Shown: positions 33,247 to 42,164 of the stretch, in pieces | How the letters are laid out: the number at the start of each line of letters is the position of its first letter | How positions within the stretch are numbered: the first letter of the stretch is position 1 | NCBI RefSeq assembly: GCF_003610535.1 | Contig: NZ_RAPN01000001.1 | Location: 3,335,320-3,399,319 of the forward strand | Reading direction: 5' to 3' | Origin: Mangrovibacterium diazotrophicum | GTDB taxonomy: Bacteria > Bacteroidota > Bacteroidia > Bacteroidales > Prolixibacteraceae | Length of the DNA: 64,000 bases | Position numbers and translations under genes: made by a program | Notes under the pieces: generated by a model | The model's input: only the letters and a program-made list of their open reading frames with translations | Told to the model about the DNA's origin: nothing | Databases searched by the model: none

Positions 33247-34131
33247 CTACTCAATCAGCTTCTTTCCAACCGCAATAATCTCCTTAGCCAGTTTCTCGCT
33301 AGTTGCATAAACCACACCACGGTGGTTCATAAAGGTTGAATAGGCGCGGTTCAGATCGAGTGGATTGCCGTAGATGTCGCTGATCCAGGCACCGGCTTCC
33401 TTGAAAATACAGGCACTGGCGGCAAAATCCCAAATGCTTCCGCCACCTTCAATTTTCTTTGGTAAATAGAAGTAACAGGCTGGGGCTTTTTCTAGAACCC
33501 AGCAGGCAATCAGTGCCGCGCCGCCCTGAAACTGGGTGGTCATTCCTGTGTAGCCCAGTTTTTGGCTCACCGTTTCCATCTCACTCAGGATGGTGTCTTT
33601 TAACGGATAGTCCAGCATGCTTTTACCGTTGAGGAAGCTCAATGGCGCATCGGTTTGTTCTTCAACCTTCCAGGGTAGGCCGCAGAAAAAAGCACCCTGT
33701 CCTTTCACGGCGTAATACAGATTGCCGGTCATGGGATCGAGAATGACCCCGATAACCGGTTCGCCTTCTTTTGAAACCAGGGCGATAGAGGTCGAATAAC
33801 CGTGTTCACGATTGATAAACGGCAGCGTTCCATCGATGGGATCGATAGCCCAGAAATAGTCCTTCTCGAAGCGTTCGCGGTTGTCCTCACTTTCTTCTCC
33901 CAATGTACCCAAATCGTAAATTTTCGTCACTTTTTCGAGCATTCCGAGGATGATCTCTTGTGCCATCACGTCAACTTCGGTTACCACGTCGGAAGCCAGC
34001 GAATCGCCGGTTCCTTTCCGTTTTACATCGAGCTCTTTAGTGGCGTAAGAGGAAATCAGGTTTCCGGCTTTCAGGGCCGCAGAAGTGGCTGCTTCGCGCA
34101 GCATTTGCAAATCGTGATCGGTTAATTGCAT
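33247..34131 (-). CDS. Inositol monophosphatase / 3'(2'),5'-bisphosphate nucleotidase family protein
   Basis: The 294-residue protein has the metal-dependent IMPase fold. SDVVTEVDVMAQEII lies near residue 46-60 and GEESEDN near 98. The signature WAIDPIDGTLPFINREHGYSTSIAL spans 113-137 and ends in the usual D-P-I-D-G-T. The C-terminal motif is GGSIWDFAASACIFKEAGAW near 228-247. Family members hydrolyse inositol phosphates, fructose-1,6-bisphosphate or PAP. CysQ-like activity on 3'-phosphoadenosine 5'-phosphate is the guess closest in length, but the substrate is not decided. It follows a kinase-fold gene by nine bases, so the two are co-transcribed. Confidence 0.85.
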   Translation of the reverse strand: MQLTDHDLQMLREAATSAALKAGNLISSYATKELDVKRKGTGDSLASDVVTEVDVMAQEIILGMLEKVTKIYDLGTLGEESEDNRERFEKDYFWAIDPIDGTLPFINREHGYSTSIALVSKEGEPVIGVILDPMTGNLYYAVKGQGAFFCGLPWKVEEQTDAPLSFLNGKSMLDYPLKDTILSEMETVSQKLGYTGMTTQFQGGAALIACWVLEKAPACYFYLPKKIEGGGSIWDFAASACIFKEAGAWISDIYGNPLDLNRAYSTFMNHRGVVYATSEKLAKEIIAVGKKLIE

Positions 34132-34140
34132 TATTTTCAG

Positions 34141-35121
34141 TTAGAGGGTGGTCAATTCAGAAATCACTTTCCGGCTGATTCGTTCGCTGTAGCTGTTGAT
34201 TTTCCAATGGCCGGGACTCCAACCTTTCAGGAAGCGGTGGAAATCGGTCCAGGCAACATAGTACAATGCCCGCCAATCCTTTTCCAGAGCAACGAAATCA
34301 ACCTGTTTCTCCAACCTGGTCAAAGCCTGTTGCAAGGCGATGAAGTAGGTATTCAAAATTTGACTTTCCAACACTTCGCAGTCTTCTTCGAGCATGCAAC
34401 TGCCGATAAAGTAGGCAACATCCTTCATGCCGCAGCCACCGCCAACATATTGGAAATCGACTGCTGCAACCGATTTACCATCGGCTGAAAAACAAAAGTT
34501 GGCCAGTTTGGCATCACCATGAACGAAAGTCGGGAAGGCCGTTTCACTCAGTTTTTGATCGATTATTTCTGCAGCTTCTTTTAGCTCCAGGTCCTTGAGC
34601 ACCTCCAGTTCTTCATGACGGGTTTCCAAGTGCCAATAGGTACCGGTTTCCCACAATCCCTCCGGTTTTTCACCCAGAAAAGTAGCATGGAAGTTGGCCA
34701 GCCATTCCAGGCAAATCTCCACTTCGTTCCAGGTAACCCGATCCTTGCGTTTCGGAAATCCGGCGTCGTCCAAGTCTTCCAAAACCATCAGTACCTCGTC
34801 GCCGTAATGCTCTACGGCCAGACAATTGGCAACGCGACAATGTTCGTCACATTTCTTACTGTAGTTTTGGTACCAGTAACTTTCAACCCGGTACGATTTT
34901 AACTTGCGCTCGTGTGAGAGATCGCTGTTCCATTCGCGGGGGTTTTTACTGCCATCCAATAGTCGCACGTGTTTGACGACGACCGACTTCTCCGGAGCAT
35001 TTTTCAAATTGTACCGGATGATTTTTCCGTAACCACTCCAAAGATTCTGAATGTTCTCAGTTCGTCCCAAATCTTCGGTCCCTGTTACCTGCTTGAGTGT
35101 TGAGAGAAAATGATCGTTCAT
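34141..35121 (-). CDS. Aminoglycoside-phosphotransferase-fold kinase
   Basis: This 326-residue protein is a protein-kinase-like small-molecule kinase. Residues 45-50 hold the ATP-site lysine (SVVVKHVRL). The catalytic loop is [13 protein letters not shown] near residue 202-214, with the H-G-D-x3-N pattern, and the metal aspartate is in [19 protein letters not shown] near 223-241. The N-terminal extension and the early segment rich in Trp and Tyr resemble the ecdysteroid-kinase-like/DUF1679 subgroup. The phosphate acceptor is unknown. It is paired with a phosphatase of the IMPase family, an arrangement that could mean linked metabolism of one phosphorylated compound. Confidence 0.8.
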   Translation of the reverse strand: MNDHFLSTLKQVTGTEDLGRTENIQNLWSGYGKIIRYNLKNAPEKSVVVKHVRLLDGSKNPREWNSDLSHERKLKSYRVESYWYQNYSKKCDEHCRVANCLAVEHYGDEVLMVLEDLDDAGFPKRKDRVTWNEVEICLEWLANFHATFLGEKPEGLWETGTYWHLETRHEELEVLKDLELKEAAEIIDQKLSETAFPTFVHGDAKLANFCFSADGKSVAAVDFQYVGGGCGMKDVAYFIGSCMLEEDCEVLESQILNTYFIALQQALTRLEKQVDFVALEKDWRALYYVAWTDFHRFLKGWSPGHWKINSYSERISRKVISELTTL

Positions 35122-35544
35122 GAATAATTGCTTTTAAAATAGGTTTTCGTATGTCTGTAAAGTTATATTTCCAATTGTATTTTACTGATAAACACCTGTA
35201 AAATTTTTGTTTCATAACCTCGAAGTTACATTGCTGTATCGAAGCCTTGAAGAAATCTGCTTTGAGCGTTGGAAAATACGTATTGGGTAGAGGTTAGGTT
35301 GAGATTGTCGTTGTTTTTGTCTCTGATTGTTAGACTAAACGAACTTGTGGCTTGCAGTATTGTGCGTCTGGATTCGATTAATGTGAGTTTTGTTAATTGT
35401 TTCGTTTGAAATGATTTGATGATTTTCATTTTTGGCCTTTGCAGATGCTGAATCTCCAATACAAAAGCGATTATTTGGGAAAGAGTGTGAGTTTCGTTTT
35501 ACGGAGAGCAATTTTTCCATTTTCTTTGTCTGAAAGATTTGCAC
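35122..35544. other. Intergenic stretch, no supported gene
   Basis: 423 bases between a minus-strand kinase gene and a plus-strand phosphatase gene. Short frames on the minus strand here encode no recognisable protein and have poor composition. The region is AT-rich and probably holds both promoters. No repeat or RNA structure was found. Confidence 0.5.
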
Positions 35545-36195
35545 ATGGCCAATTTCACACATCTTATTTTCGATCTCGACGGTACATTGATAAACTCAAA
35601 ACCGGGTTTGCTGAATGCACTTCGCTTTGTTTTAAAGCAGATGGGACTGGATCACGACCCGGATGAAATTATCGATCGGTTAATTGGTCCGCCTATTCAG
35701 CAAGGGATGAAGGAGGTTTTGGGCTTCAACGAAAAGCAAATCGAAATTAGTTCACGTTTGTTTCGTGAATACTACGGTGAACGCGGAATGTATGAAGGTG
35801 AAGTTTATGCCGGGCTTAAACTTTTGCTGGAAGAGTTGGTGGAGCAGGGGGTAAAATTATATGTTGCCACCTCGAAACACGAGGTTTTCCTGTCGACGAT
35901 TTTAAGGCATTTTGAATTGGACCGATACTTCGACGATACAGAGGGTGCCGAAGGTAGTGAGCTGCAAACCAAGGCCGAGTTAATCACAAACCTCATGGAT
36001 CGAAACCGGTTGAAATCGTCGCATGCGATTGCGATGATCGGTGATACCAAATTTGATGTTGTTGGCGGGAAAGCCAACGAGCTGACCACGATTGCCGTTG
36101 ATTACGGATTTGGCGATTCAGCAGAGCTGAAACAAATGGAGCCCGACTATTTTGCAGACGACGTGGATGATCTAACTGAAATACTGTTGGGTTAA
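35545..36195 (+). CDS. HAD-superfamily phosphatase (phosphoglycolate-phosphatase-like)
   Basis: I start at ATG 35545 (MANFTHLIFDLDGTLINS), giving 216 residues; a TTG two codons upstream is possible. Motif I is FDLDGTLINS at residues 8-17 and motif II is YVATSKHE near 107-114. Motif III/IV is AMIGDTKFDVVGGKANELTTIAVDYGFG near 170-197. This subfamily I cap arrangement fits Gph-type phosphatases acting on 2-phosphoglycolate, though substrates vary. The 3' end overlaps the convergent membrane-protein gene by four bases. Confidence 0.88.
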   Translation: MANFTHLIFDLDGTLINSKPGLLNALRFVLKQMGLDHDPDEIIDRLIGPPIQQGMKEVLGFNEKQIEISSRLFREYYGERGMYEGEVYAGLKLLLEELVEQGVKLYVATSKHEVFLSTILRHFELDRYFDDTEGAEGSELQTKAELITNLMDRNRLKSSHAIAMIGDTKFDVVGGKANELTTIAVDYGFGDSAELKQMEPDYFADDVDDLTEILLG

Positions 36196-36686
36196 GCGCT
36201 TTCTTTCAATCGCAATTGCTGCACAAAGAAGTCTGACGCTTCTTTTTCCTCCATCTGAAGGCGATTTTCGAAATGAACCGATTGTTCCTCCAAATCGCGA
36301 ATAATCTTCTGTAGATAGGTTGTAGAATTGGCCGGAGGCAGAAACTGGCGGATTGTATTTTTCAGGAACAAAACACCGAGCAGGGTTAAAAACGGAATGT
36401 ACCATTCGAATAATAGCGCTCCAACCAAAAACAGGGGGAAATTCAAGGAAAAACGGAAGTACCATTTCAATTTTTGGCGCCTGGTGGTGATCGCCTTCTG
36501 CAAGCCATTCACATTAATGGTTTGCATGTAATGGTTGATTTTGTCATTAGCCACCAAGTTATCGATGGTCGATTTGGTGTACGTCAACTTTAAACCCCAA
36601 TACTGAGTTGCTGCAAAATACGCAGAGGTGTACGCAGCAAAAATGCTGTAAAGTACAGCGGTCCCAAAATAGAAAACTACTTCCAT
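36192..36686 (-). CDS. Membrane protein of unknown function
   Basis: I do not recognise this 164-residue protein. Residues 2-22 are a first hydrophobic helix and residues about 83-108 a second, longer hydrophobic stretch (LVGALLFEWYIPFLTLLGVLF within it). A charged C-terminal helical region rich in Glu, Gln and Arg (LQKIIRDLEEQ) follows. It may be a helical-tail membrane protein with a coiled-coil end. It is convergent with the HAD gene and 137 bases downstream of pheS, which runs the same way. Confidence 0.6.
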   Translation of the reverse strand: MEVVFYFGTAVLYSIFAAYTSAYFAATQYWGLKLTYTKSTIDNLVANDKINHYMQTINVNGLQKAITTRRQKLKWYFRFSLNFPLFLVGALLFEWYIPFLTLLGVLFLKNTIRQFLPPANSTTYLQKIIRDLEEQSVHFENRLQMEEKEASDFFVQQLRLKESA

Positions 36687-36823
36687 ACCGTTATTTCATA
36701 AGTCACAAAAACATTCCTGCTGCAATTAACAAAAAAGTTTAAATACCGCAAATTTGCAGCGCAGAATTCTCTCTTTCAGAGATTAGTAACGGCCGTTTTT
36801 CTCGAATGTTGTGAAGCGCTATT

Positions 36824-37843
36824 CTAAATTGTAGATTGGAATTGACGCAGGAAACGGACATCGTTTTCGAAGAAGTGGCGAATGTCTTTGATTCCGTATT
36901 TCAGCATGGTAATCCGTTCGATACCCATTCCGAATGCAAATCCGGTGTATTTTTTTGAGTCGATACCGCAAAGATCCAAAACATTCGGATCGACCATACC
37001 GCAACCCAAAATTTCGAGCCAGCCGGTGTATTTACACACGTTACAGCCTTTTCCGCCACAGATCGAGCAGCTCACATCCATTTCGGCAGATGGCTCGGTG
37101 AACGGGAAGTAGGAAGGGCGCAGACGGATTTGTGTTTTTTCGCCAAACAGCTCGCGTGAGAAATAAAGCAAGGTTTGTTTCAGGTCGGCAAACGATACGT
37201 TTTCGTCAACATACAAACCTTCAATTTGGTGGAAAATACAGTGCGCACGGGCTGAAATGGCTTCGTTGCGGAAAACGCGTCCCGGGAAAATAGCGCGGAT
37301 TGGCGGCTGTGTTTTCTCCATCACGCGAACCTGCACACTCGAAGTGTGGGTGCGCAACAAAACATCCGGATCTTTCTGAATGAAGAAAGTATCCTGCATA
37401 TCGCGGGCCGGGTGTTCCGGCGGGAAGTTCAAAGCAGAAAATACGTGCCAGTCGTCTTCAATTTCAGGTCCTTCAGCAACCGTGAAACCTAGGCGGGCAA
37501 AGATCTCGATGATCTCGTTACGAACGATTGAAAGGGGATGACGGGAACCAACACGCAATGGCTCGGCAGGCATGGTCAAATCGGTTTTTCCACCGGTTTG
37601 TTCCGCCGCTTCGAAATTCTCTTTCAGTTCGTTTATCTTGTTTAAAGCAAATTCTTTCAGTTCGTTAATCGCTTGTCCAACAGCCTTTTTTTGCTCAGCT
37701 TCCACGTTTTTGAAATCAGCAAAAAGTTGACTGATCAACCCTTTTTTACTGATGTATTTGATGCGAAGTTCTTCAACTTCCTGTTTCGCAGAAACGCTGA
37801 TATTCTCGATTTCTTCCTTTAATTGCTTGATTTTGTCTAACAT
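36824..37843 (-). CDS. pheS: Phenylalanine--tRNA ligase alpha subunit
   Basis: The 339-residue catalytic subunit has an N-terminal coiled coil (residues 1-85, LKEEIENISVSAKQEVEELR) that binds tRNA. The class II motif 2 region follows as GRVFRNEAISARAHCIFHQIEGLYVDE near 185-211. A cysteine motif CSICGGKGCNVCKYTGWLEILG near 280-301 is typical of the family, and motif 3 is FAFGMGIERITMLKYGI near 314-330. The length is normal. No pheT is present in the window, so the beta subunit is encoded elsewhere, as is common in Bacteroidota. Confidence 0.96.
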   Translation of the reverse strand: MLDKIKQLKEEIENISVSAKQEVEELRIKYISKKGLISQLFADFKNVEAEQKKAVGQAINELKEFALNKINELKENFEAAEQTGGKTDLTMPAEPLRVGSRHPLSIVRNEIIEIFARLGFTVAEGPEIEDDWHVFSALNFPPEHPARDMQDTFFIQKDPDVLLRTHTSSVQVRVMEKTQPPIRAIFPGRVFRNEAISARAHCIFHQIEGLYVDENVSFADLKQTLLYFSRELFGEKTQIRLRPSYFPFTEPSAEMDVSCSICGGKGCNVCKYTGWLEILGCGMVDPNVLDLCGIDSKKYTGFAFGMGIERITMLKYGIKDIRHFFENDVRFLRQFQSTI

Positions 37844-37868
37844 CTTCGTATGCTGTTGAATGAAGGCG

Positions 37869-37876
37869 CAAAGATA
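37869..37876 (-). promoter_or_regulatory. Candidate -7 box for pheS
   Basis: The minus strand reads TATCTTTG, a full match to TAnnTTTG, about 26 bases before the pheS start. Confidence 0.5.
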
Positions 37877-37911
37877 ATTATTGAAGTTAGAATAATTAAA
37901 CGATTGCTGAT

Positions 37912-39240
37912 TTATTTGATGATTGTGATTCGACGCACGCGAATGTCTTCGAGTGGCCGGAAGTCGCTATCGACGGCGACTGCATTAATTTTGTCGGCTA
38001 CATCCATTCCTTCGGTCACTTCGCCGAAAATGGTATAACTGCCATCAATGTGTGGCGCACCGCCAATGGTTTTGTACATCCGGCGTTGTTCTGGAGTGAA
38101 TTTGTAACCCGTTTCTTTGGATATTTCATCCAGTTCGAGGTCGGAATATTTTCGGCCGGTTACGATGTAGAATTGAGAGCCATCGGAGCGGCGCTTGCTG
38201 TTCCCGCGATCCGGTTTTCGAGGAGAACCAATCACACCCCGTTTGTGAAACAAGCCGGACACAACATGGGCCGGGAGTGTGTAGCCGGGGCCTTTCCACC
38301 CGACGACATCGGTTTTACCGGCATAGCGCGTGTCGGCGGCACCACTTTGGATGCAGAATCCTTTGATCACGCGATGGATGAGCAGGCTGTCGTAATAGTT
38401 TTCTTTTACCAGGGCGATGAAATTATCACGGTACTCCGGAGTTTCGTTGTAGAGGCGGATCCTGATGTTGCCCATGTCAGTTTCAATCAGCAAGCCCTTT
38501 ATTTTTTTATTCGCCTCGCTTGTTGCCCGGTCAGCCGAAGATTTCAGCTGATCCAATGGTTGCGGTGTAGTGTTGGCTTTCGCCATCATTGCGAGGACGA
38601 GGTCGGAGGGAATCACGAGGTTCTGGTTTTCGTAATCAATCACGTCGGCGTAACCCAACCCGATGCATTTTTCACCGATAAAAACAGGCGTACCGTAAGT
38701 TTTGGAGCGGAATTGGTTTGTAACCAGGTAGCGCATGGAGCCAGCAACATTGCCGTGTTTGGTGACTTTTCCGTTGTGCAGCGGAAGCGCATTTCCCTGC
38801 GGCTTGGTGAGGTAGATGCTTTTTTGCAGGCTCGGAGCAGTGTTATTTTCGAGCGGAATTGCGGCCCGATGGATTCCCTTCACTTTCAGCAAAACCAGGT
38901 CGTTGATCCGGTCGACGGCAACAAAGCCCTCAATCTTGTATTTCTTTTCTTCATCCCAGGGAACAATAACTGCGTTCGTGGCTTCAATGACGGGAGTAAG
39001 CCGACTGGCGATCAGGTTGCTATCCACGAAGAAAGCAGTTTCACTTTCGAGGAACCGTGATTGGTCGAAGCTTTCAATTTGAACAATCGAAGGAACATAC
39101 TGCAGGTAGTCGACCTGGCTCTTGGTTTTTGTGGCTGGTGTTTCCGGATTCGCCTTTTCATCTGCCTTTTGAGGGCCTGAAGAGCAGGCGGCGAGCGTTG
39201 CCAGTGCAATAAGAACATATATTCTTTTCAAAACGATCAT
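37912..39240 (-). CDS. Lipoprotein: degenerate trypsin-like domain fused to a cyclophilin
   Basis: The 442-residue protein has a lipobox signal (IALATLAAC, Cys19). Residues about 55-225 resemble the HtrA/trypsin fold (FFVDSNLIASRLTPVIEAT, EGFVAVDRINDLVLLKV, GTPVFIGEKCIGLGYADVI). The catalytic residues are not intact. The usual H-V is replaced in ASRLTP, the aspartate is kept in R-I-N-D, and G-N-S-G is S-K-T-Y-G. Residues 248-442 are a cyclophilin with IHRVIKGFCIQSG near 290 and GSQFYIVTG near 355. It probably binds or isomerises prolines in periplasmic or outer-membrane proteins. It is the third gene of a four-base-overlapping cyclophilin operon. Confidence 0.82.
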   Translation of the reverse strand: MIVLKRIYVLIALATLAACSSGPQKADEKANPETPATKTKSQVDYLQYVPSIVQIESFDQSRFLESETAFFVDSNLIASRLTPVIEATNAVIVPWDEEKKYKIEGFVAVDRINDLVLLKVKGIHRAAIPLENNTAPSLQKSIYLTKPQGNALPLHNGKVTKHGNVAGSMRYLVTNQFRSKTYGTPVFIGEKCIGLGYADVIDYENQNLVIPSDLVLAMMAKANTTPQPLDQLKSSADRATSEANKKIKGLLIETDMGNIRIRLYNETPEYRDNFIALVKENYYDSLLIHRVIKGFCIQSGAADTRYAGKTDVVGWKGPGYTLPAHVVSGLFHKRGVIGSPRKPDRGNSKRRSDGSQFYIVTGRKYSDLELDEISKETGYKFTPEQRRMYKTIGGAPHIDGSYTIFGEVTEGMDVADKINAVAVDSDFRPLEDIRVRRITIIK

Positions 39241-40049
39241 TGGATGATTTTAACGGTGATTTTCACGTCGGTCAGTGGGCGATTGTTTTCGTCAACTTTC
39301 AGTTCGGCAATTTTATCAATCACATCGAAACCAGAGATGCATTCTCCAAAGATGGTGTATTTGCCATCCAGATCGGGGTAACCACCAACGGTTGTATAGG
39401 CCTTTCGTTGTTGCTCGTTGAATTCCAATACATTTGGGTTGAGCGCCATTTTAGCATTGATGTCGCTTTTCACCCGGTCGGCAATTTCACGAAACTCGTC
39501 AACCTTGTTTTCCTCCTTCAGTTGTTTAAGCTGCGCCTTGATTTCGGGCGTGTAAACTTCTTTGATAATTTTTTTCCGGATGGGACGATTCACGGCCATT
39601 TCCATGGTGTCCAGTTCACCTTCAGTAAAAACCTGGCCTTTCACAACGTAAAACTGCGAAATATCCGACTGTTTAAACGGATTGACTTCATCGGGCTGAC
39701 GAGGGGCGCAGAGGGCTCCTTTTTTGTGAATATGTCCAGGTACAATTTCATCATCTACCGTGTGATCGGGTGACCCGTAACCAATTCGTTTTCCGGGAGG
39801 TGCGTTGCGTGACGATCTGGATCCACCTTGAATCAGGAAATTCTGAATAACCCGGTAGAAAAGTGTTTCGTTGTAGTAGCCTTCGCGTGCCAGCTGCATA
39901 AAAGCGTCGCGGTGTTTTGGGGTGTCGTTGTAAAGGCGAAAACGCATCGTCCCAAAGTTCGTTTGTATTTCTACAAGGTGGTCAACCTGGTTTTGCGCAA
40001 TGGCCGAATGGAAAAAGAAAAAGCTTACAGCTATCAGGAAATACTTCAT
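39237..40049 (-). CDS. Secreted cyclophilin-type peptidyl-prolyl isomerase
   Basis: The 270-residue protein has a signal (MKYFLIAVSFFFFHSAIAQ) and a cyclophilin fold. TNFGTMRFRLYNDTPKHRD is at residues 30-48, FYRVIQNFLIQGGS at about 63-76 and DISQFYVVKGQ near 130. Phe-Tyr-Arg, where F-H-R is common, keeps the catalytic arginine. About 80 residues rich in Lys and Glu are inserted between the Q-F-Y strand and the C-terminal GGYPDLDGKYTIFGE segment. It overlaps both neighbouring genes by ATGA, so all three are co-translated. Confidence 0.88.
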   Translation of the reverse strand: MKYFLIAVSFFFFHSAIAQNQVDHLVEIQTNFGTMRFRLYNDTPKHRDAFMQLAREGYYNETLFYRVIQNFLIQGGSRSSRNAPPGKRIGYGSPDHTVDDEIVPGHIHKKGALCAPRQPDEVNPFKQSDISQFYVVKGQVFTEGELDTMEMAVNRPIRKKIIKEVYTPEIKAQLKQLKEENKVDEFREIADRVKSDINAKMALNPNVLEFNEQQRKAYTTVGGYPDLDGKYTIFGECISGFDVIDKIAELKVDENNRPLTDVKITVKIIQ

Positions 40050-40867
40050 TTTAAAACTTTCACTTTCATGGTTACGTTTTGCACTGGTCGGTCGAATTGG
40101 TCTGTTTCAACCGCAGCAATTTTATCCAACACATCAAACCCTTCTATCAACTCGCCAAAAACAGTGTAGCCGCCGTCGAGCGACGGGTAGCCCCCAATTG
40201 TCTTGTATACCTCCCGTTTCTCGGGCGAAATTTTGTAAGGGGCGGCTTCGGCAGCCTTTTGAGCAGCCAATTCTTTGATCTCAGCAATCCGAACATCAAA
40301 ACTATCGCGCTGACCAGCTTGCATCAGTTTATTCAGTTCTGCCTTGTGTTCGTTAAAAACAGCCTGGTTGATTTGCTGAGCCTGTCGATTATTCATTTCA
40401 ATCTCAAGTGAGTCCAATCCGGCATCGGTAAATGTTTTTCCCTGGACGATGTAGAATTGAGAGCCGGAAGATCGTTTTTCGGGATTTACATTGTCGCCTT
40501 TTCGGGCTGCAGCCAACACTCCTTTTTTGTGGAAGAATGCCAGATTGATTTCAGCTGGGATCGTGTAATCAGGGCCACCGTTTCCCAAACGTTGACCGGA
40601 CGGTGCATTTTTTGACTGCGGGTCGCCACCTTGGATCATAAAATGATTGATAACCCGGTGGAACAGCAAATCATCGAAATAGCCTTCCTGTGCCAATTTG
40701 ATGAAATTATCACGGTGCTGAGGTGTTTCATCATACAGCAGAAAAACCATCTTCCCGAAATTAGTATCGATTTCTATTTTTTGTCCTTCTTTTTTGTCGG
40801 CACCACCGGCGCACGAAACCTGAAATAACAGGAGAATCAGAAGAATTGAGTTAAAAATTTTTGTCAT
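40046..40867 (-). CDS. Lipoprotein cyclophilin-type peptidyl-prolyl isomerase
   Basis: The first gene of the operon encodes 273 residues with lipobox LFQVSC (Cys19). The cyclophilin core is intact: LLFHRVINHFMIQGGDPQSKN near residues 64-84 (catalytic Arg), SSGSQFYIVQGKTF near 130 and GGYTVFGELIEGFDVLDKIAAV near 235-256. An insertion of about 80 helical, charged residues (for example RQAQQINQAVFNEHKAELNK) is shared with the next gene. These insertions could be chaperone-like arms, as in periplasmic PpiD or SurA-like folders; that is inference. Confidence 0.88.
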   Translation of the reverse strand: MTKIFNSILLILLLFQVSCAGGADKKEGQKIEIDTNFGKMVFLLYDETPQHRDNFIKLAQEGYFDDLLFHRVINHFMIQGGDPQSKNAPSGQRLGNGGPDYTIPAEINLAFFHKKGVLAAARKGDNVNPEKRSSGSQFYIVQGKTFTDAGLDSLEIEMNNRQAQQINQAVFNEHKAELNKLMQAGQRDSFDVRIAEIKELAAQKAAEAAPYKISPEKREVYKTIGGYPSLDGGYTVFGELIEGFDVLDKIAAVETDQFDRPVQNVTMKVKVLK

Positions 40868-40918
40868 GTTTGATTTCTATGATCTATGAATTTTTGCAAC
40901 AGCTAGTTGTGTGAGTCA

Positions 40919-40926
40919 CAAATATA
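40919..40926 (-). promoter_or_regulatory. Candidate -7 box of the cyclophilin operon
   Basis: The minus strand reads TATATTTG, matching TAnnTTTG, about 50 bases before the first start codon. Confidence 0.45.
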
Positions 40927-40994
40927 ATGATTCCGCTTCGGCGAAAAAATCCCTGTTTCAATCATCGCGGGTAGTAGTTAATTCGGGAAAACTC

Positions 40995-41002
40995 TATTTT
41001 TG
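40995..41002 (+). promoter_or_regulatory. Candidate -7 box for the RimJ/RimL-type gene
   Basis: TATTTTTG matches TAnnTTTG and is 20 bases before the ATG at 41022. Confidence 0.45.
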
Positions 41003-41021
41003 TTGAAATTGCAATTTCAAT

Positions 41022-41567
41022 ATGCAAACACTCGTAGTGAATGATTCTATTCGGCTTGAAAAACTCAGGTATTCACATGCTTTTCAGATTTTTCAGGCTA
41101 TTGATACCAATCGCAAATTTCTTTCGCCGTGGTTGCCCTTTGTTCAGCAAACGCACTCACAGGATGACACTGAATCCTTTATCCGCTCCATTTTGGCTGA
41201 TGGAGATACCCGGGGAGACGATGTTTTTGTGATTTGGTACAAGTCTAATTTTGCGGGTCTCATCGGTTTAAAGGAGACTGACTACATCAACCAAAAAACA
41301 GAAATTGGTTACTGGTTGATTGAAAAAATGACAGGATTGGGCATAGCCACAAGATCAGTAAAAGCGTTAATCGAGTTTCTTTTTGAAGCGATGAAATTGA
41401 ATCGGATTCAAATTAAATGTGGTGTTGGAAATTCCAAAAGTTCTGCGGTTCCAAAGCGCTTGGGCTTTGTTTTTGAAGGAATTGAGCGCCAGGGGGAGAA
41501 GCACCAGACTGAATTTATCGACCTGGAAGTTTACAGTCTGTTAAAAAAAGAATACAAAAGATTGTGA
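41022..41567 (+). CDS. GNAT acetyltransferase, RimJ/RimL type
   Basis: The 181-residue enzyme matches the RimJ/RimL/YdaF branch of GNAT. RLEKLRYSHAFQIFQAIDTN near residues 11-30 is the N-terminal part, and SPWLPFVQQTHSQDDTESFI follows. The acetyl-CoA pyrophosphate loop is IEKMTGLGIATRSVKALIEF near 107-126. The late motif NSKSSAVPKRLGFVFEGIER near 139-158 fits the N-S-x2-S/V-x3-LGF of the group. These enzymes modify protein N-termini or small molecules. The substrate here is unknown. Confidence 0.88.
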   Translation: MQTLVVNDSIRLEKLRYSHAFQIFQAIDTNRKFLSPWLPFVQQTHSQDDTESFIRSILADGDTRGDDVFVIWYKSNFAGLIGLKETDYINQKTEIGYWLIEKMTGLGIATRSVKALIEFLFEAMKLNRIQIKCGVGNSKSSAVPKRLGFVFEGIERQGEKHQTEFIDLEVYSLLKKEYKRL

Positions 41568-41758
41568 AAAAATTACATTCTCATTTGCTTGAAAAGACAT
41601 CATTATAAAACCAAAAAGATTTTGTTTGGCGCCTTTATATATCAAATGGATTAATATTTGATTTCTTTTGTTTGTTTGTGTATTCCGTTTGTCTCATGCT
41701 GTCAAGTTGTTAAAAACAATTTTAAAGTTAGAATCGTTTAATAAATTGTTCGATTTTT

Positions 41759-41766
41759 TAATTTTG
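41759..41766 (+). promoter_or_regulatory. Candidate -7 box for the carrier-like gene
   Basis: TAATTTTG matches TAnnTTTG and lies 53 bases before the ATG at 41820. Confidence 0.45.
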
Positions 41767-41819
41767 GCCCGGAAATTGGTAACTGATACAGCCAGTTAGT
41801 TATCGAAAAAACGAGAAAA

Positions 41820-42056
41820 ATGGAAAATAAGACAGCTAGAAGAACCCTGTACAAAGTTCTGAGAAAGACGGGGGTTTCGAGGAATGACATCGAGCTGGAA
41901 GCTTCATTTCAGGAAGACCTGAAATTTGACCAGTTGGATTGGACCTTGTTCTTGTTTTATCTTGAAGAATCAATTAATGCCAGCATCGAGGACGATCAGG
42001 CATCGGAACTTTACCAGGTTAAAGATTCATTGAAGTTATTAGAAAAGATTGCCTAG
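41820..42056 (+). CDS. Acyl-carrier-protein-like small protein without the attachment serine
   Basis: The 78-residue acidic protein aligns with acyl carrier proteins in helix pattern. At residues 29-60 the segment EDLKFDQLDWTLFLFYLEE corresponds to the D-L-x-x-D-S-L-D-x-V-E-L region with the helix-II sequence, then INASIEDDQASE. The Ser that would receive 4'-phosphopantetheine is Gln here (F-D-Q-L-D). It cannot carry an acyl chain in the normal way and may instead be a protein-binding or regulatory relative. It is monocistronic with a strong terminator, and no fatty-acid or polyketide gene is near. Confidence 0.65.
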   Translation: MENKTARRTLYKVLRKTGVSRNDIELEASFQEDLKFDQLDWTLFLFYLEESINASIEDDQASELYQVKDSLKLLEKIA

Positions 42057-42085
42057 AGAGGTATATTTAGTTTAGTTAGTTTTAG

Positions 42086-42118
42086 AAAGGGGTGTTTCGT
42101 TTGAAATATCCCTTTTTT
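42086..42118 (+). terminator. Intrinsic terminator of the carrier-like gene
   Basis: A 13-bp stem AAAGGGGTGTTTC/GAAATATCCCTTT (42086-42098 with 42103-42115, G-T wobbles) with loop GTTT is followed by Ts. Confidence 0.85.
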
Positions 42119-42164
42119 AATACAATCACCGCCGATTTAAACCAGATTCAATAACTTGTGTTTG

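Noticed and set aside
35226-35459. 77-codon minus-strand frame in the 35.1-35.5 kb gap
   Set aside because: Poor composition, no domain, overlapping alternative frames, and no promoter or terminator support.
38050-39060. 336-codon plus-strand frame
   Set aside because: It is antisense to the cyclophilin fusion gene. The product lacks domains and the real gene has clear cyclophilin motifs.
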